Source of the DNA: Collybia mongolica
Taxonomy: Eukaryota; Basidiomycota; Agaricomycetes; Agaricales; Clitocybaceae
DNA: 64,000 nt
NCBI GenBank assembly: GCA_013420905.1
Contig: JAAXNY010000001.1
Span: 1,364,001 to 1,428,000 of the forward strand
Direction of reading: 5' to 3'
The notes beneath the pieces were generated by a model. It saw only the letters and a program-made list of their open reading frames with translations. It was not told the origin of the DNA and searched no databases. The position numbers were made by a program, and so were the translations under genes. Positions 1-11,781 of this stretch are shown one piece after another. Every line of letters starts with the position of its first letter. Within the stretch, counting starts at the first letter, position 1.

Positions 1-1833
1 TGTAGACTGTGATTGGGCTTGGAACCATCAATGTTTGAGGACGCAGGCGCAGAATCCATATTGCCTGCGCCATAGTTAATAGTGTACGGTATATAAGGGA
101 TAGAGGCGAAGGCGGGACCAAGGTAAATGGATGAATTTCGGTGGCGCTGTGTGCGCCCATTCCATAAGGCGTAACCAGGAGTAGCAGGAATGATTAGATG
201 ACGCGATCGTGCGATGGACAGATAACATCCCATCTATCCCTGTGCCTTTACGATAGTGTTTCTGGATCCTCCGGAAGATGGGCCATGGAGTCGAAAATCG
301 CGAACCCCATCGGATCATTAAGTGTGATCATCGTAGACTCGATAGAGGCTAAAAGGCGGGGTACTCGCCGAGCTGGGAGTCGTAAGAGGGGCAACGCAGA
401 CAATCGGGGCAAGGTGATACTTATAAAATTAATTGGCTGCGGTCCGCGATCTGAAGAAGGTACGTCTACTGGGGAATGAGAATGCCATCTGCTGCGTGTG
501 GGGAGATGTTCGAGATAGAAAATGGGCGCAAGAGCGAAGCAGAATAAACGTCCTCGAGGAGATGGTCATGAACGGAAACGCCAGTAATGGAGTGAAGTTA
601 TTATTAGAGTACATGTCATGGGTGTTCCAAATAAATGAGGTCCGACGTTCCCGTTCTCTCTTTCCGACGATGAAATTTTAACCCCGAGCGTCAAGCTTCG
701 CGTGTCATTTTCCTGTGCTCTTTTCTTTTTAGTTTTGAATTCTGACATAGGCAATGTGCTTAGCCGGAGACACAGAAGAGTGGCCGATCGGGACGCGCTT
801 AGGGGAAACGAATGAGGTAGGCGAGGTATGTATAAGGGAAGCCGGGCCTTAGTAACCCGGTGCAGTGGTGGTCGAAACACGGCCCCTTCGTGTCCGGGAT
901 TGGAGGAACCTGGAGAATGGGGATTAGTGCTGGTTGGGTCCCGTTGGCGCTATCAGCCGCTATCAGTCGCAGAATCAAAGAAATGAATCACGTACAAGGG
1001 TGTCATGCTATGCAGTGATAAGGGACCGGGAATAGTGGAGGGTTTCGCCTATGGGAGTCGAGTTGACAGGTACAGTTATTGGTGGATTGGAGTGTCGGGA
1101 TGGTCAGTTTCCGTCACAACAAGATGGGTAGTCGGAGTTCCTAAACTGGAGTGCATCCTGACAAGGGGACTGAACACTAACAATAATAACCCTCATCGAT
1201 AATCATAACTTGACAAGCGCAAACTTGGAATCGCCTGGAATAAAACGAGACAAATTGGATTTTGTCTCATTGAAACGGTTACAATGGGGCTGAAAAAAAT
1301 ATCTTGGTTTGACATATAAGAAGTGGTGGGAAACATCACACTGCAACCTTGAGAATCGAGATAGGGATTCAGTTTGGGGCCATCATTGCTTCTGTCATTC
1401 CGTGGTACCGGGAAGTTGTGGCTAACCGTAACTGATGAAAAATGTAAGGTGTAAGGCAGCGACAAGATCGCACGAAGGACATACAGGTCTGATGTAGCAC
1501 ATGTAGTACTAGTAATTCGCCGTTCACGATTTTTCCATTGTATAACGATAAACCAAGAGAACAGTCATGGGACCGGGGTATGGATCTGGTAGGGATGTAT
1601 AGGGTGCAGAGGAAAGCAAATCCATTGGTTAGACAAGGATCTGGCTGGCTCCGGAGACTAAACTGGTGTTTTTGTCCGATTGGATGGGACAACAGTGGCG
1701 GTGCTCGGGGTCCTTGCGTCCTAAAAAAGATGGCTCAATAATAAATACGAGTCGAACCATCGCGGTCGCCCACAAAATCTCTGCTCTGCCCTCAACTGGC
1801 AGTAGCTACTCATCGTCGTTGACGTCGTCCAGC
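1..1833. other. Upstream region without a supportable gene
   Basis: I see no coding region here that is supported by conservation, consistent codon use or splice structure. Open frames on both strands are short and resemble nothing known. The last part, with pyrimidine-rich tracts before the ATG at 1834, presumably holds the promoter and 5' leader of the HMG-CoA reductase gene. No tRNA-like or repeat structure was noticed. Confidence 0.5.
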
Positions 1834-4800
1834 ATGCTTCGCTCATTGCGTGCAGTGCTGCGGCCCTTCGCCATTCAGGCCGCTTATTCTCCCATCGAGA
1901 CCATTGTATTCTTTTCCATCATTGGCACACTAGCTTACTTCCACATACTCAGTGCTATCAAGCATTCTTCATTTTTTTCCCCAACCACTCCGCCACCTCT
2001 TCGACCAGCCCATGCCCTTCAACACCGCGAGCAATGGGTGCCAGTTACCGATAAAGCCTGGACGCGCCCCAAGCCAGGTGTTCAACCAGTAGAGCTGCAA
2101 CAAATTGTATTTACAGCTAATGATGGATTGCCCGTTGATTGGAATGCGACTCAAGACTATATAACGAAACTGCCACCCTCACATTTCACGTACCAGTCCA
2201 CAACACAGCGGACACTCACCTATACATTTGAGGCGAACGAAGTGGTGCTACCACCTCTGCCTGAGACCCTCACACACCTACCCTCTGGCCCATCCTCGCC
2301 GACTACACCCTCAATCACTTCGATGCGTTCACCGAACTGGATTGCGTACGCGCTGCGTGCACTCGTCTTACGCTTTTATACCCTCGCGAAGAAAGCAGAC
2401 TCGCTCGACATTCTGCTAATCTTGCTTGGTTACATACTCATGCACACGACGTTTTATCTCCTCATATCACGCTCTCGTTCACTTGGCTCCAACTTTTGGC
2501 TCCCCGCAGCTATTTTGTCGTCTTCGGTGCTTGCCCTTCTGCTTTCCCTCCCGATTGCTATGGCACTGCGGATCCCAATTGACCCCGTCGCATTAACCGA
2601 AGCCCTACCCTTCCTAGTTTGTACGGTTGGATTTGACAAACCACTTCGACTTGCCCGAGCCGTCTTCCTCCATCCACACCTCACTACACCTCCTGTTGCC
2701 CTGTCTTCACTATCGGCTCCATCTGCTCCGCTTCCCCTCAAGCCCGCTGCTAAAATTCTTACCGAGTCACTCTCCCTGACTTATCCACCCATCATTCGTG
2801 ACTATATCCTCGAAATCGCCGTTCTCGTCGTCGGTGCCAATTCCAAAGTAGGGGGGCTTCGTGAGGTTTGTGCCCTGGCAGCGCTCCTCCTCGGTGTCGA
2901 CTGTCTTCTGATGTGCACGTATCTCGTGGGGGTTTTGGGTGTAATGATTGAGGTGAGTCTCAGCTAACCCATTATCTGATTAAACTAACCAAGTACAGGT
3001 CCGACGCGTTAAAAACGTTCGTGCCCTGTCTCGCTCAACGCGTACACGCTCTCGTGCATCCTCGATATCTTCCTCCACCTCACACTCCTCTCACCCACAC
3101 ACACCAAAGACTTCACAAGTCCCCAAGAGCGCCATGGTTCAACCCGCTGCGCCCCTTACCCTTCGCCAGCGTATTTTGGGCGTCAAAGGTAGCGACCTCC
3201 TCGACACCGGCAGAGAAGGCAGGAGCAAGGAAAAGGGCCGCAATGATGCCTCTGGAAGCAAGGAGCCTCAAACGGAGAATCCCGTCGCCCGCCTCAAGCT
3301 CCTCCTCATCGCCTCATTCCTCACTCTCCACATCCTCAATCTCTGTACTCCCCTCACCTCGGCACCGCCCTACAGACACAACGCATCCACAGGTGTCAGT
3401 GGAACACTTAGCATGACCTCCAGCGGTGTCAGTATCCGCAAGGTTGACATTCATGAACCCAGTGTTGCGAAGGCTCTTGACGCGCTCGCAGCGCAGGTGC
3501 TCATTGAAGCGTTGGACGGCGTCGAAGAGCGCGATTTGGAAGACGTTTCGAGACGAGAGGTCTTGGTAAGGGTGAATCCACCTGTCTGGATTCGCGCGGA
3601 TCCCTCGGCCGAGGTTCTGGCAGCCTACATACCATCCTCCTCTCCTCCATCAGACGTCCCTAACGGCACGTCGCAGAAACTCGACCGCTTCATGTCGTCG
3701 TGGACGCGCCTAGTTGGCGATCCCGTCCTGTCCAAGTGGATCGTTGTTGTCCTCGCTATTTCTATTGCACTAAATGGCTACCTCCTTAAAGGTATTGCGG
3801 CAGGACTGGGTGTGGGTGTAGGCCTTGGGCTTGGCTTGGGCAAGGGTGGCGTTAGATTTGACTCTCCCGATGGTGCTGGTAACCCAACGACCGTGGATGG
3901 TGCAGCCTACGTAGACAACATCAGCGACAGCAGGGACGTCAACGCAAATTGGGCAGGTGGCAAGTACGGAGGCCGCGATGACTGGGGCAAAGAAGAACCA
4001 AAGAAGCCCAAGATCCCAACGTTTACTTTAGAGGATGTGGATCGGCGGTTGAAGGCACGAAGGTTGACTGTGGGGCCAAGTGCACGGTCCCCGCCGACGC
4101 CCACCTCGTTAACATCACAATCACCTAATGTCTCAATTCCTGTTTCTGTCAGCAATTCAGTTTCCACCGATGCTGAAGCTTCCTCGTCGTCTTCCGCCCC
4201 ATCGCCCACCGACGTGAAAGTCCGGATTGGCGATGTGAAAGATGTGGGACCTATCCGGAGTTTGGCTGAATGCATTGACATCTTCGAGAACGGCCCCCGC
4301 CCTGCTAGTGTTGCACTTTCACTTCTGACGGATGAAGAGATCGTGCTCTTGGCACAAAATGGAAAGATCGCCGCATACGCATTGGAGAAGGTCCTCGGTG
4401 GGGATGAGCTCGAACGGGCAGTGAGAATCAGACGGATGTTGGTCTGTGAGTACATCGACTCGTGGTTATTTTTTACCCAGGACACATGTTGACCCCTTCA
4501 TTTCCGCCAGCACGTGCATCAAAGACTCAAACCCTCGAACATTCGGACGTGCCCATGACGAACTATGACTACTCCAGAGTTCTCGGTGCTTGCTGTGAGA
4601 ATGTAGTCGGCTATATCCCCCTCCCACTTGGTATTGCTGGGCCCCTCAAGGTTGATGGCATGCTGTACCCTATCCCTATGGCCACGGCTGAGGGCACCCT
4701 CGTTGCATCCACCTCGCGCGGCTGCAAGGCGCTCAACGCTGGCGGTGGTGTGACGACTGTGCTCACCCAGGATGCCATGACACGTGGTCCCGCCATCGAC

Positions 4801-5824
4801 TTCCCATCTATCGTTGTGGCTGCTGAAGCGAAAGCATGGATCGCATCAGAGGAAGGCTACGGTATGCTCAAGGAGGCATTCGAGAGCACGAGTCGATTCG
4901 CGAAGCTTAAGAGTATGAAGACCGCCATGGCCGGTCGCACGCTGTTTGTGCGATTCGCGACAGCGACTGGGGACGCGATGGGCATGAACATGATCTCGAA
5001 GGGCACCGAGAAGGCACTGGAGGTAATGCAGAATCGTTTCCCCGGCATGGTGGTACTCGCCCTGAGCGGCAATTACTGCACGGACAAGAAGCCTGCGGCG
5101 ATCAATTGGATTGAGGGACGCGGAAAGAGTGTGATTGCGGAGGCAGTGGTGCCGGGGAGGGTGGTGAAGACCGTGCTTAAGACGACGGTGGAAGCTCTGT
5201 GCAATTTGAATGTCAAGAAAAATCTCGTCGGTAGCGCGATGGCCGGCAGTATTGGTGGATTCAACGCTCATGCAGCGAACATTCTGACGGCGGTATTTTT
5301 GGCTACTGGACAGGATCCCGCGCAGAATGTGGAGAGCTCGAATTGTATGACACTAATGGAACCGTGAGTGTCTGTTCTCGTTCCCCTTCCCAAAGTGTTT
5401 AACTGACATTGATTCCCGATGCAGAACAAACGATGGCGAAGACTTGCTGATGACTGTCACCATGCCCTCCATTGAAGTGGGCACCGTCGGCGGCGGTACT
5501 GTACTCGCGCCCCAACAGGCCGTGCTCGAGATGCTCGGAATCAAAGGCGCACACTCCACACGCCCTGGGCAGAACGCGCAGGCCCTCGCACGCCTCATCG
5601 CTGCATCCGTCATGGCTGGCGAGCTGTCCCTCCTCAGTGCGCTTGCTGCCGGCCACCTTGTCCGGGCGCACCTAGTGCACAACAGGAGTCAGGCAAATAC
5701 ACCCGCTGCAACGCCCGCCAGTACGTCGGGCCCGAGGCTTGTTTTGCAGGCTCCAAAGGCCGAGGCGGTGGCACCACTGACACCGTCGTCGTCGACTGCA
5801 AGTTTGCCCCCGTACGAGAAGTAG
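1834..5824 (+). CDS. HMG1: 3-hydroxy-3-methylglutaryl-CoA reductase (HMGR)
   Basis: Reduces HMG-CoA to mevalonate with NADPH, the committed step of ergosterol and isoprenoid synthesis, at the ER membrane. Exons 1834-2952, 2999-4445, 4511-5363 and 5425-5824 join in phase to 1272 residues. The start is the ATG giving [20 protein letters not shown], the usual fungal HMGR opening. An N-terminal membrane segment comes first. A sterol-sensing-like block of several membrane spans follows (about residues 190-375), then a luminal Ser-rich linker and another span. The catalytic domain starts near residue 850, with [32 protein letters not shown] and GTVGGGT. The expected catalytic residues are visible: Glu in TAEGTL, Lys in DKKPAAIN, Asp in GQDPAQN and the C-terminal His in AHLVHNRS. 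The gene stands alone, with 1.5 kb before eL42. Family assignment is secure; exact linker boundaries are less so. Confidence 0.97.
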
Positions 5825-7364
5825 GGTGCCATGAAGATCCTTTTTTATTATCTCTGCGTATCATATATCCAGTCCAATAATGGCTTCTTTTCTATCACTT
5901 TGTAACACCTGCACTTTGCGGTGCATGTTTGGCAGATGGTGTTTGTTTTTATAACCATCCGCTTTTTTTTATGTTTTCATTCCGCGGAACCATAATACGG
6001 AGAACCAACACCATCATACCTATCATCTTCGTTTGCCACCCAACATCCAAATCACATTCATAGATAAAAGTTCTTCGGACGGGGAACATCCTCCCCTGAC
6101 GAGATACAGCATATTTAGTTACAAATCACAATCAAATGCAACAACAATGAAATCGTCTTCGTCTATTTTTTGCGAGGTATTCGTCGAAAACTCTAAATAT
6201 ATTACTGGTTACAAAACCTCAATGATATGAAGAGCTCTCTCCATGCAAGGGTTCACTTTACGTATCCGCTCCTCGGAAACGAACTCGGTGACGATGAGGG
6301 TATGGAAGCAATACCCATGGCCGACGCAGTCGTGTCCCACAAGGTTCCCCTCCGGATAGCAAAATAGAATGCAATTATGATAGGTAAGAAAAGGCATAGG
6401 CCTCAACCAACTTAAATCGCAAGGCCTCACGGTATGAAAGACTCCCGAAATGACTAGTGCAAAAACTTGGGATGTGTTGAGAGGCGGGGTAGTCCGTATG
6501 TACTAGTTGAGAAGATGATCCTATCTCAATTGGAAATGTCACATCTAGTCGGCACGAGGAGTTGATAGATGATGTACATGAAATAGTACTAGAGTTTGAC
6601 TACGGGGCAAGACCCACGATGGCAGGTTCCGTAATGCCCCAAGTTCTATTGGGGAACTCACCTGAATTGCAATTTTGATACATATACTAAGGGGGATGGG
6701 ATGGATATCACCAATGCGCCGAGGGAGTCGTAAATAATGGCTGTCCTGGACGACATGTAGAGAAGATGCATAGGTAAGGGGCCAATTTGTAACGTGCGGT
6801 GCCCTTCAATCAAAATGACGTGTACATGTGCATCATCGGTGCGCGCGATGAGTTCAGAAGAACCCAAGAATTTTAATGTGGCCAATTTCTGCCGTATTGA
6901 GGTTGAAATGGCCCATGTATCATCATCGAGGTGACTGGGGTCTTTGGAATGACGGTGTGTATGAAGTGGAGACGTGGTGGTGTTTCGATCCGGTTGTTAT
7001 TGGGGTAGACGACTTGGGAATTGTGGTACGACTCTGTGAATTAGGTGTGAAATCCATTTTCCCATATGGTCAACGTCAAAAGCAGTGCTCCAGGGTACTT
7101 CATAACTAGGCGTAATAGCAGATAAGCATGTAATCTGGTTCTAGCGTCCAGTATTAGCAAGGATAGATGTTGCGAATTGAGACGCGCGCACGATGGTTCA
7201 GAATTAGGACGCGCCGAGGCTGGCCTGGCCATCACCGAAATCTATCATCGGGGTTTCAACCTAAAATGCCCAAACTGTACAGTATATTCGGATCGGCGAT
7301 TACCGAAGAGGGTGTTAGCACTACACAAACCGTAACGAATCAGCCCGTCGTCGCCGCCAGCAAA
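5825..7364. other. Intergenic region between HMGR and eL42
   Basis: This holds the HMGR 3' untranslated region and the eL42 promoter. It is AT-rich at 5840-6200. Open frames on both strands are short, lack splice-consistent partners and resemble no family. No repeat or RNA gene was noticed. Confidence 0.5.
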
Positions 7365-8047
7365 ATGGTCAACATTCCCAAGTATGTATACAAGGCGACT
7401 TTATGATCTAGCCGACTCTAACGCACCGTATTTCGCAGGACACGCAGGACTTGTGAGTTTCTAGTTGAGCATTCAGAATCTGAATTGGGGCCGATATATG
7501 CGATTGTCCAGACTGCAAGGGCAAAGCTTGCAAGAAGCATACGTGCGTGGGGTTACATTGTGGGTTCAGATGAGGAGGTACTAAGATTTGCTTCTTTGTG
7601 CAGCCCCCACAAGGTGACGCAATACAAGACGGGAAAGGCCTCTCTGTTCGCACAAGGAAAGCGTCGTTACGATCGCAAGCAGTCGGGTTATGGTGGTCAG
7701 ACTAAGCCTGTCTTCCACAAGAAGGTACGTTGGCGGATTTGAAGGTACCTAAAAGGCTGGTATTTACGGTTCTCGGCGGGATGTCATTAGGCCAAGACAA
7801 CGAAGAAGGTCGTGTTGAGGTTGGAGTGCACATCGTGCAAGTACAAAATGCAGCTAACACTCAAGCGCTGCAAGCAGTACGTCTTTTCTCCCCAAATTCT
7901 TCATGGTCAGTATAGCTGATGTATGTTCTATAGTTTCGAGCTTGGTGGAGAGAAGAAGACAAAGGGTGCTGCTCTTACCTTCGTGAGTCCTCTGTATTTC
8001 CGTCATGGTCTTGGATGTCGCTCATTCAAACTTCACTTGAGTAGTGA
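7365..8047 (+). CDS. RPL42: 60S ribosomal protein eL42 (L44/L36a)
   Basis: Component of the large ribosomal subunit near the E site. Seven coding exons are proposed: 7365-7381, 7439-7452, 7512-7542, 7604-7724, 7791-7876, 7934-7982 and 8045-8047. They give exactly 106 residues, the universal length of this protein. The start MVNIPKTRRTYCKGK, the CxxC pairs and the end [13 protein letters not shown] match the family. Exon 2 is only 14 nt and exon 3 only 31 nt. The last sense codon is followed directly by a GTGAGT donor, so the stop TGA is read from a separate last exon after an intron of 62 nt. Residue 56 is Pro, the form known in yeasts to be cycloheximide-sensitive (Gln gives resistance). Strength of assignment is high; only the acceptor before the stop is inferred. 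Confidence 0.95.
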
Positions 8048-8354
8048 ACGTTGTGCATATTACATCTATGTTACTTCTCACTTTCCACACTACCCACTGA
8101 ATATGATATGCACGTCTCCTTCATGCACTCATCTTCATTCGATCTGGCCAGCGATTAGTGTGTAGCTCTATTGGATTGTTTCAAGGTCAGGTGCCTCTAC
8201 AGTCTAAGACATAGCTTTCGCCCTGTGTGCGTGGAAGAGTATATGCGGACACGAGAATCAACCCGACCTTGTAAAAAGTTGGCCGTCACGCCTTTCGTTA
8301 AACCCCGATTCAAATTAGCCAGGTTACTCTAAATGATAGCAGAACCGGTAGTCA
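8048..8354. other. Convergent 3' region of eL42 and NAA15
   Basis: This 307-bp stretch lies between two stop codons of genes that face each other, so it should contain both 3' untranslated regions. No further coding or RNA signal was seen. Confidence 0.5.
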
Positions 8355-11300
8355 TTAGGTCGTGTCCTCCACTTTGTTGGCCTCCGCGGGCCCACCGAGA
8401 ACCTGCTTGCTGAGGAGCGCCTGCTCCGCTGCAGGTTTGAACATCGTTGAGAGTGGGTGCTTCGCGTCGCAAGCCGTTCGGAACTCTTCTGTTCGCGGCG
8501 ACTTAATGGTCAATAGGAACCTAAAGATGTTGAAAGCCATCTATCAAGGAGTTCGTTAGGTACATCGTATCGTGCATAATTATCAACATACCTTGATAGT
8601 TAGGTTGACGCCGTCTCCAAGTGTGGTAAAGACGGTAGCTTCCACCTCTTCCATTGGTGCTCGTAGTAGTTGTGCGGCCTTGGCAACTGCAAGGATGGCG
8701 GGCGCCGAGTCCGCATGCCGTTGGAGGTATTGCGAGTTATACGTCTCGAGCGAGACCTCATCAGGAAGGAGACTTGCCAAGGATTCTGTGAACAAGGGGC
8801 CAATTGGTGGTGGTGGTGGTTGGGGTAACGCAGAAGCTGGAATGCCCTAATCAATACTAGAGGCCAGATATTAAAGACAGGACTTACCTCTTTGGCGGAG
8901 ATCGATCAGCCGTATATGGAGTTCTGGGTGGTCCGCGTCCAGGGACTTTGCGTGGTTCAAAGCCTTTACAGCTTGCAGGAGCTTCTCTGGCGGAGGATGA
9001 GTCGGTAGGTAGCATGAAAGCTTGTAAACTTTCTTACTGCGCCTTATGGAGACATCGTATATTGCTATCCACACTTCGATGTTTTCTACTGCGAGCGTGC
9101 TGAGTGGAGCCAAGAGTTTGGCAGCCTGTTCTAGCGGGTCAGATACAGCCAGAAGCTTGAGGCCTTCTGGATCGTCGTCCTTTGGTGTAGGAAGGTCGAG
9201 GCCTTTGTCCTCGTTGGCAGAAGGTGTGGTACCTGGTTGTGGAATGAGTGTTTTGTAGAGTGGAATCTCAAAAAGTGGGACTTACTTTTCTTGCTCTCTT
9301 CTTGGACTTTTTGGGCGGCCTTCTTGGCCTTTTTCTTGGCCTTTTTCTCGGCATCGGTGAGGTTCGCTGAAGCGCCACGTCATGTTATAGGGCGGATTAC
9401 TGTAAAGACTACGGTGCACTCACTTGACGATGTGCTGGCCGTGGCGATTGAAGGATCGTCATGCACTGCAACGTATATCTGTAAGGGTTATGTCAGTAGG
9501 TGTTCTATGGCTTCTCAAAAGATATTGGCAACCCGGGAAGCCGACAAGGCCGCATGGACATATGTAGGATGTGAGCGGAGTTTGTCTTCCCACTTCAAAA
9601 GCCTGGAAGAGGTTTGTTATGTGAGCTCGAAGAAAATGTATATTCCAAGACCATACTTTGTGTAGATGTTAATAGTAAATTTCCGTAGATTGTACCCGTG
9701 GAAATCGTATTGATCATCCTCGATTTCGTTGAAAATCTAGGTGGCCGGTTTTTTAAGGGATGAGGCATAGCCAAAACAGAAATATACCTTGGTGATGTTG
9801 GTGTATCTCTTCAGCGCTAGATTGAGTTTTCCATTGCGATATTGGGAATCAGCCTCCTCGGTGAGATACAACATCGATTGCATGTCCTCTAAATCTGCAC
9901 CGGGGCTTGCAGCTTCTTTCTGTGTGTGTACTCATTCAGCTTATTATCTGCCATTATGAGAGATATATACACATACTTTGGTAAACAGTCCAAAAATGGC
10001 ACTTGCTTCGTCGTTCAGACCAGCTCGGAGAAGGTACTTGGCAGCCTTTGTATTGAGGAAGCGATCTTGCCCGTCCAGCAGGCGGGCTTCATCAAGACAG
10101 CGTGCTGCGCCAAAAAGGTCGCCTGCACGTTTTAGGGTGCGAGCTTTGCAAGTGTGGAGCTCTGGAAGGGTGGGCGTGTGGGAGAGAGCAAGTTCGAGAA
10201 TCGACAGCGCACGTTCCGATTGTGACAGATAGGAGTAATGCTGGGCCAGGAAGTATAGTGTCCAGAGATAAGTGGTCGGTTCTACTGAAGCCGATGACGA
10301 GGATGGCGAGGACGAATCCGGGGAGAAGTCTTTCATAGCGGTTTCCACGATTTCCTCCACTACCTGTCGTTTTGAGTCGTCCAGGTAAAGTGCTTTAATA
10401 TCGGCAAACAAGGACGGAACGCCCTTTGTTAGGCCTGACGTAATGTAAGGTTTAACCAGTTCCCGGAAATCATCTCGAGTTGCGATAGAAAGTGCCATGC
10501 GCCTAGGCGCCATTGCCCTGGGAATTTGTTTTGAGAAGTCTCGCAAGATCGTTAAGGCATCAGTACTTGTTGCATCTGCGAATTGATCAGGCACACATTG
10601 GATACAAAATGCGTAAGGACACACCCAGGGATATGCCCCGATTAGAGAAATAACCGTGATAATAATCGTAGCAGTCCGGATTGTGCTCCACTAGGATGCG
10701 CCACGCATCTTCCGCCTCCTCCGATCCAAGTTTTGTTAGCAGGTGGGCTGGAGGCAATCAGAAGACGGTGAAAGTGCACATGGTGGAGCGCTTGCCTCGG
10801 GTCTCCATAATAGCTGTGCGATCGACAATGGCACGGGATTTGACGCTCACATCAAGAATCGAAAGCGCATCCGCAAATTCACCCATTTCCTCAAGCAGGT
10901 GGACATGGTACAGTAGCGTCTCCGAGTTTTCCACGTCGTAGTCGGGTACATTCTGTAGAAATGGTCCAGCTTCGTCGTTGAGCAAGTATCGGAGCGCTTA
11001 CCTTCAGCATGCTTTCGTAGTGTTCAAGCGTCTTTCTTGCCTCGGTAAGATTCCCGTTCAAATGGTGTGCAACGGCCAATGCAACCCAGTGTTGACGAAG
11101 GGTTGGACGGAGCTTGAGTAGGGTGTGGCGAGTCTCCACAAGTCCGTCGTATAACCTCAGCTGTGTCTGTAATTGAGCCGCGTCGCGCAAGATGTTCAGA
11201 TTATCCTGTTCATTGGTTTAATTAAGCAACGTCGCGTTTCTCCAGATCTACGAACTTTGTCAAAGCGCAGTGCCTGTGTATACGACTTGAGTGCTTCCTC

Positions 11301-11653
11301 GTAATTCTTCTCTCCCTTCTGGATCAGGCCAAAAACATGCCAGCAGATGTGCGACGTCAGATCGAACCGCATGCCTTTCTTCACTAGGTCGATGCCCTCC
11401 TCCCGTTTACCCATATGTGTCATCACCAAGCCTTTCATACATAGTGTCTCTGGAGAGGGGGTTCATCAAGTCACTCAGCAATAATGATACTAGACTTACC
11501 ACCATGCTCTGGAAATTTCTTGAGTATCAGGTCTGCAGTTTTTTGGCCTTTCTTCAATTGTCGTGTTTCATAGAGAGTAAGTAGCTCCTTAAATAGCGAA
11601 GCCTCCTTGGATGGGAGTGCTCTTTTAGCAGGAATTCCGGCGACTTTGGACAT
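8355..11653 (-). CDS. NAA15: N-terminal acetyltransferase A auxiliary subunit Naa15 (Nat1)
   Basis: Scaffold subunit of the NatA complex. It anchors the Naa10 catalytic subunit to the ribosome for co-translational N-terminal acetylation. Fifteen exons on the minus strand: 11653-11500, 11449-11256, 11205-11002, 10952-10796, 10747-10625, 10575-9977, 9919-9788, 9736-9657, 9602-9533, 9478-9424, 9366-9286, 9232-9038, 8986-8888, 8836-8592 and 8540-8355. All phases agree and give 857 residues, typical for the family. It opens with MSKVAGIPAKRALPSKEASL and KFPEHGETLCMKGL, followed by TPR helices such as NVPDYDVENSETLLYHVHLL. A Lys/Ala-rich charged stretch (AEKKAKKKAKKAA) lies near residue 600, as in homologues. 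Intron 4 has a GC-AG border. The gene is divergent from PDS5, with 128 bp between the two ATGs. The last two exon joins are the least certain. Confidence 0.95.
10748..10795 (-). other. GC-AG intron in NAA15
   Basis: Intron 4 begins with GCAAGC instead of GT and ends with CAG. Splicing here joins METRA to HLLTKLGSEEAEDAW, restoring the conserved Naa15 sequence. No GT donor in the vicinity keeps the frame. Confidence 0.85.
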
Positions 11654-11781
11654 CGCTGAGCGTTATCAGCGTTTCTTGTCAGCGGAAAATCGCGAGAATC
11701 GGCAGAGACGAAAGTTGAACAAGGGCAAACAACGCGTGCGCGCGTTATCCTCCTCCCTCACCCCACGATCCGCAACGGAAC
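11654..11781. promoter_or_regulatory. Shared divergent promoter of NAA15 and PDS5
   Basis: Only 128 bp separate the start codons of two oppositely transcribed genes, so both promoters and 5' leaders must lie here or overlap the first exons. No TATA box is obvious. This is inference from spacing only. Confidence 0.6.

Noticed and set aside
1..1740. Several open frames on both strands, the longest 107 residues at 1369-1692 (-)
   Set aside because: They overlap in competing frames, have no domain-like composition, and no splice sites link them into a larger conserved protein.
3021..3416. Plus-strand frame of 131 residues rich in Pro, Ser and His
   Set aside because: It is a shadow of the HMG-CoA reductase linker in another frame.
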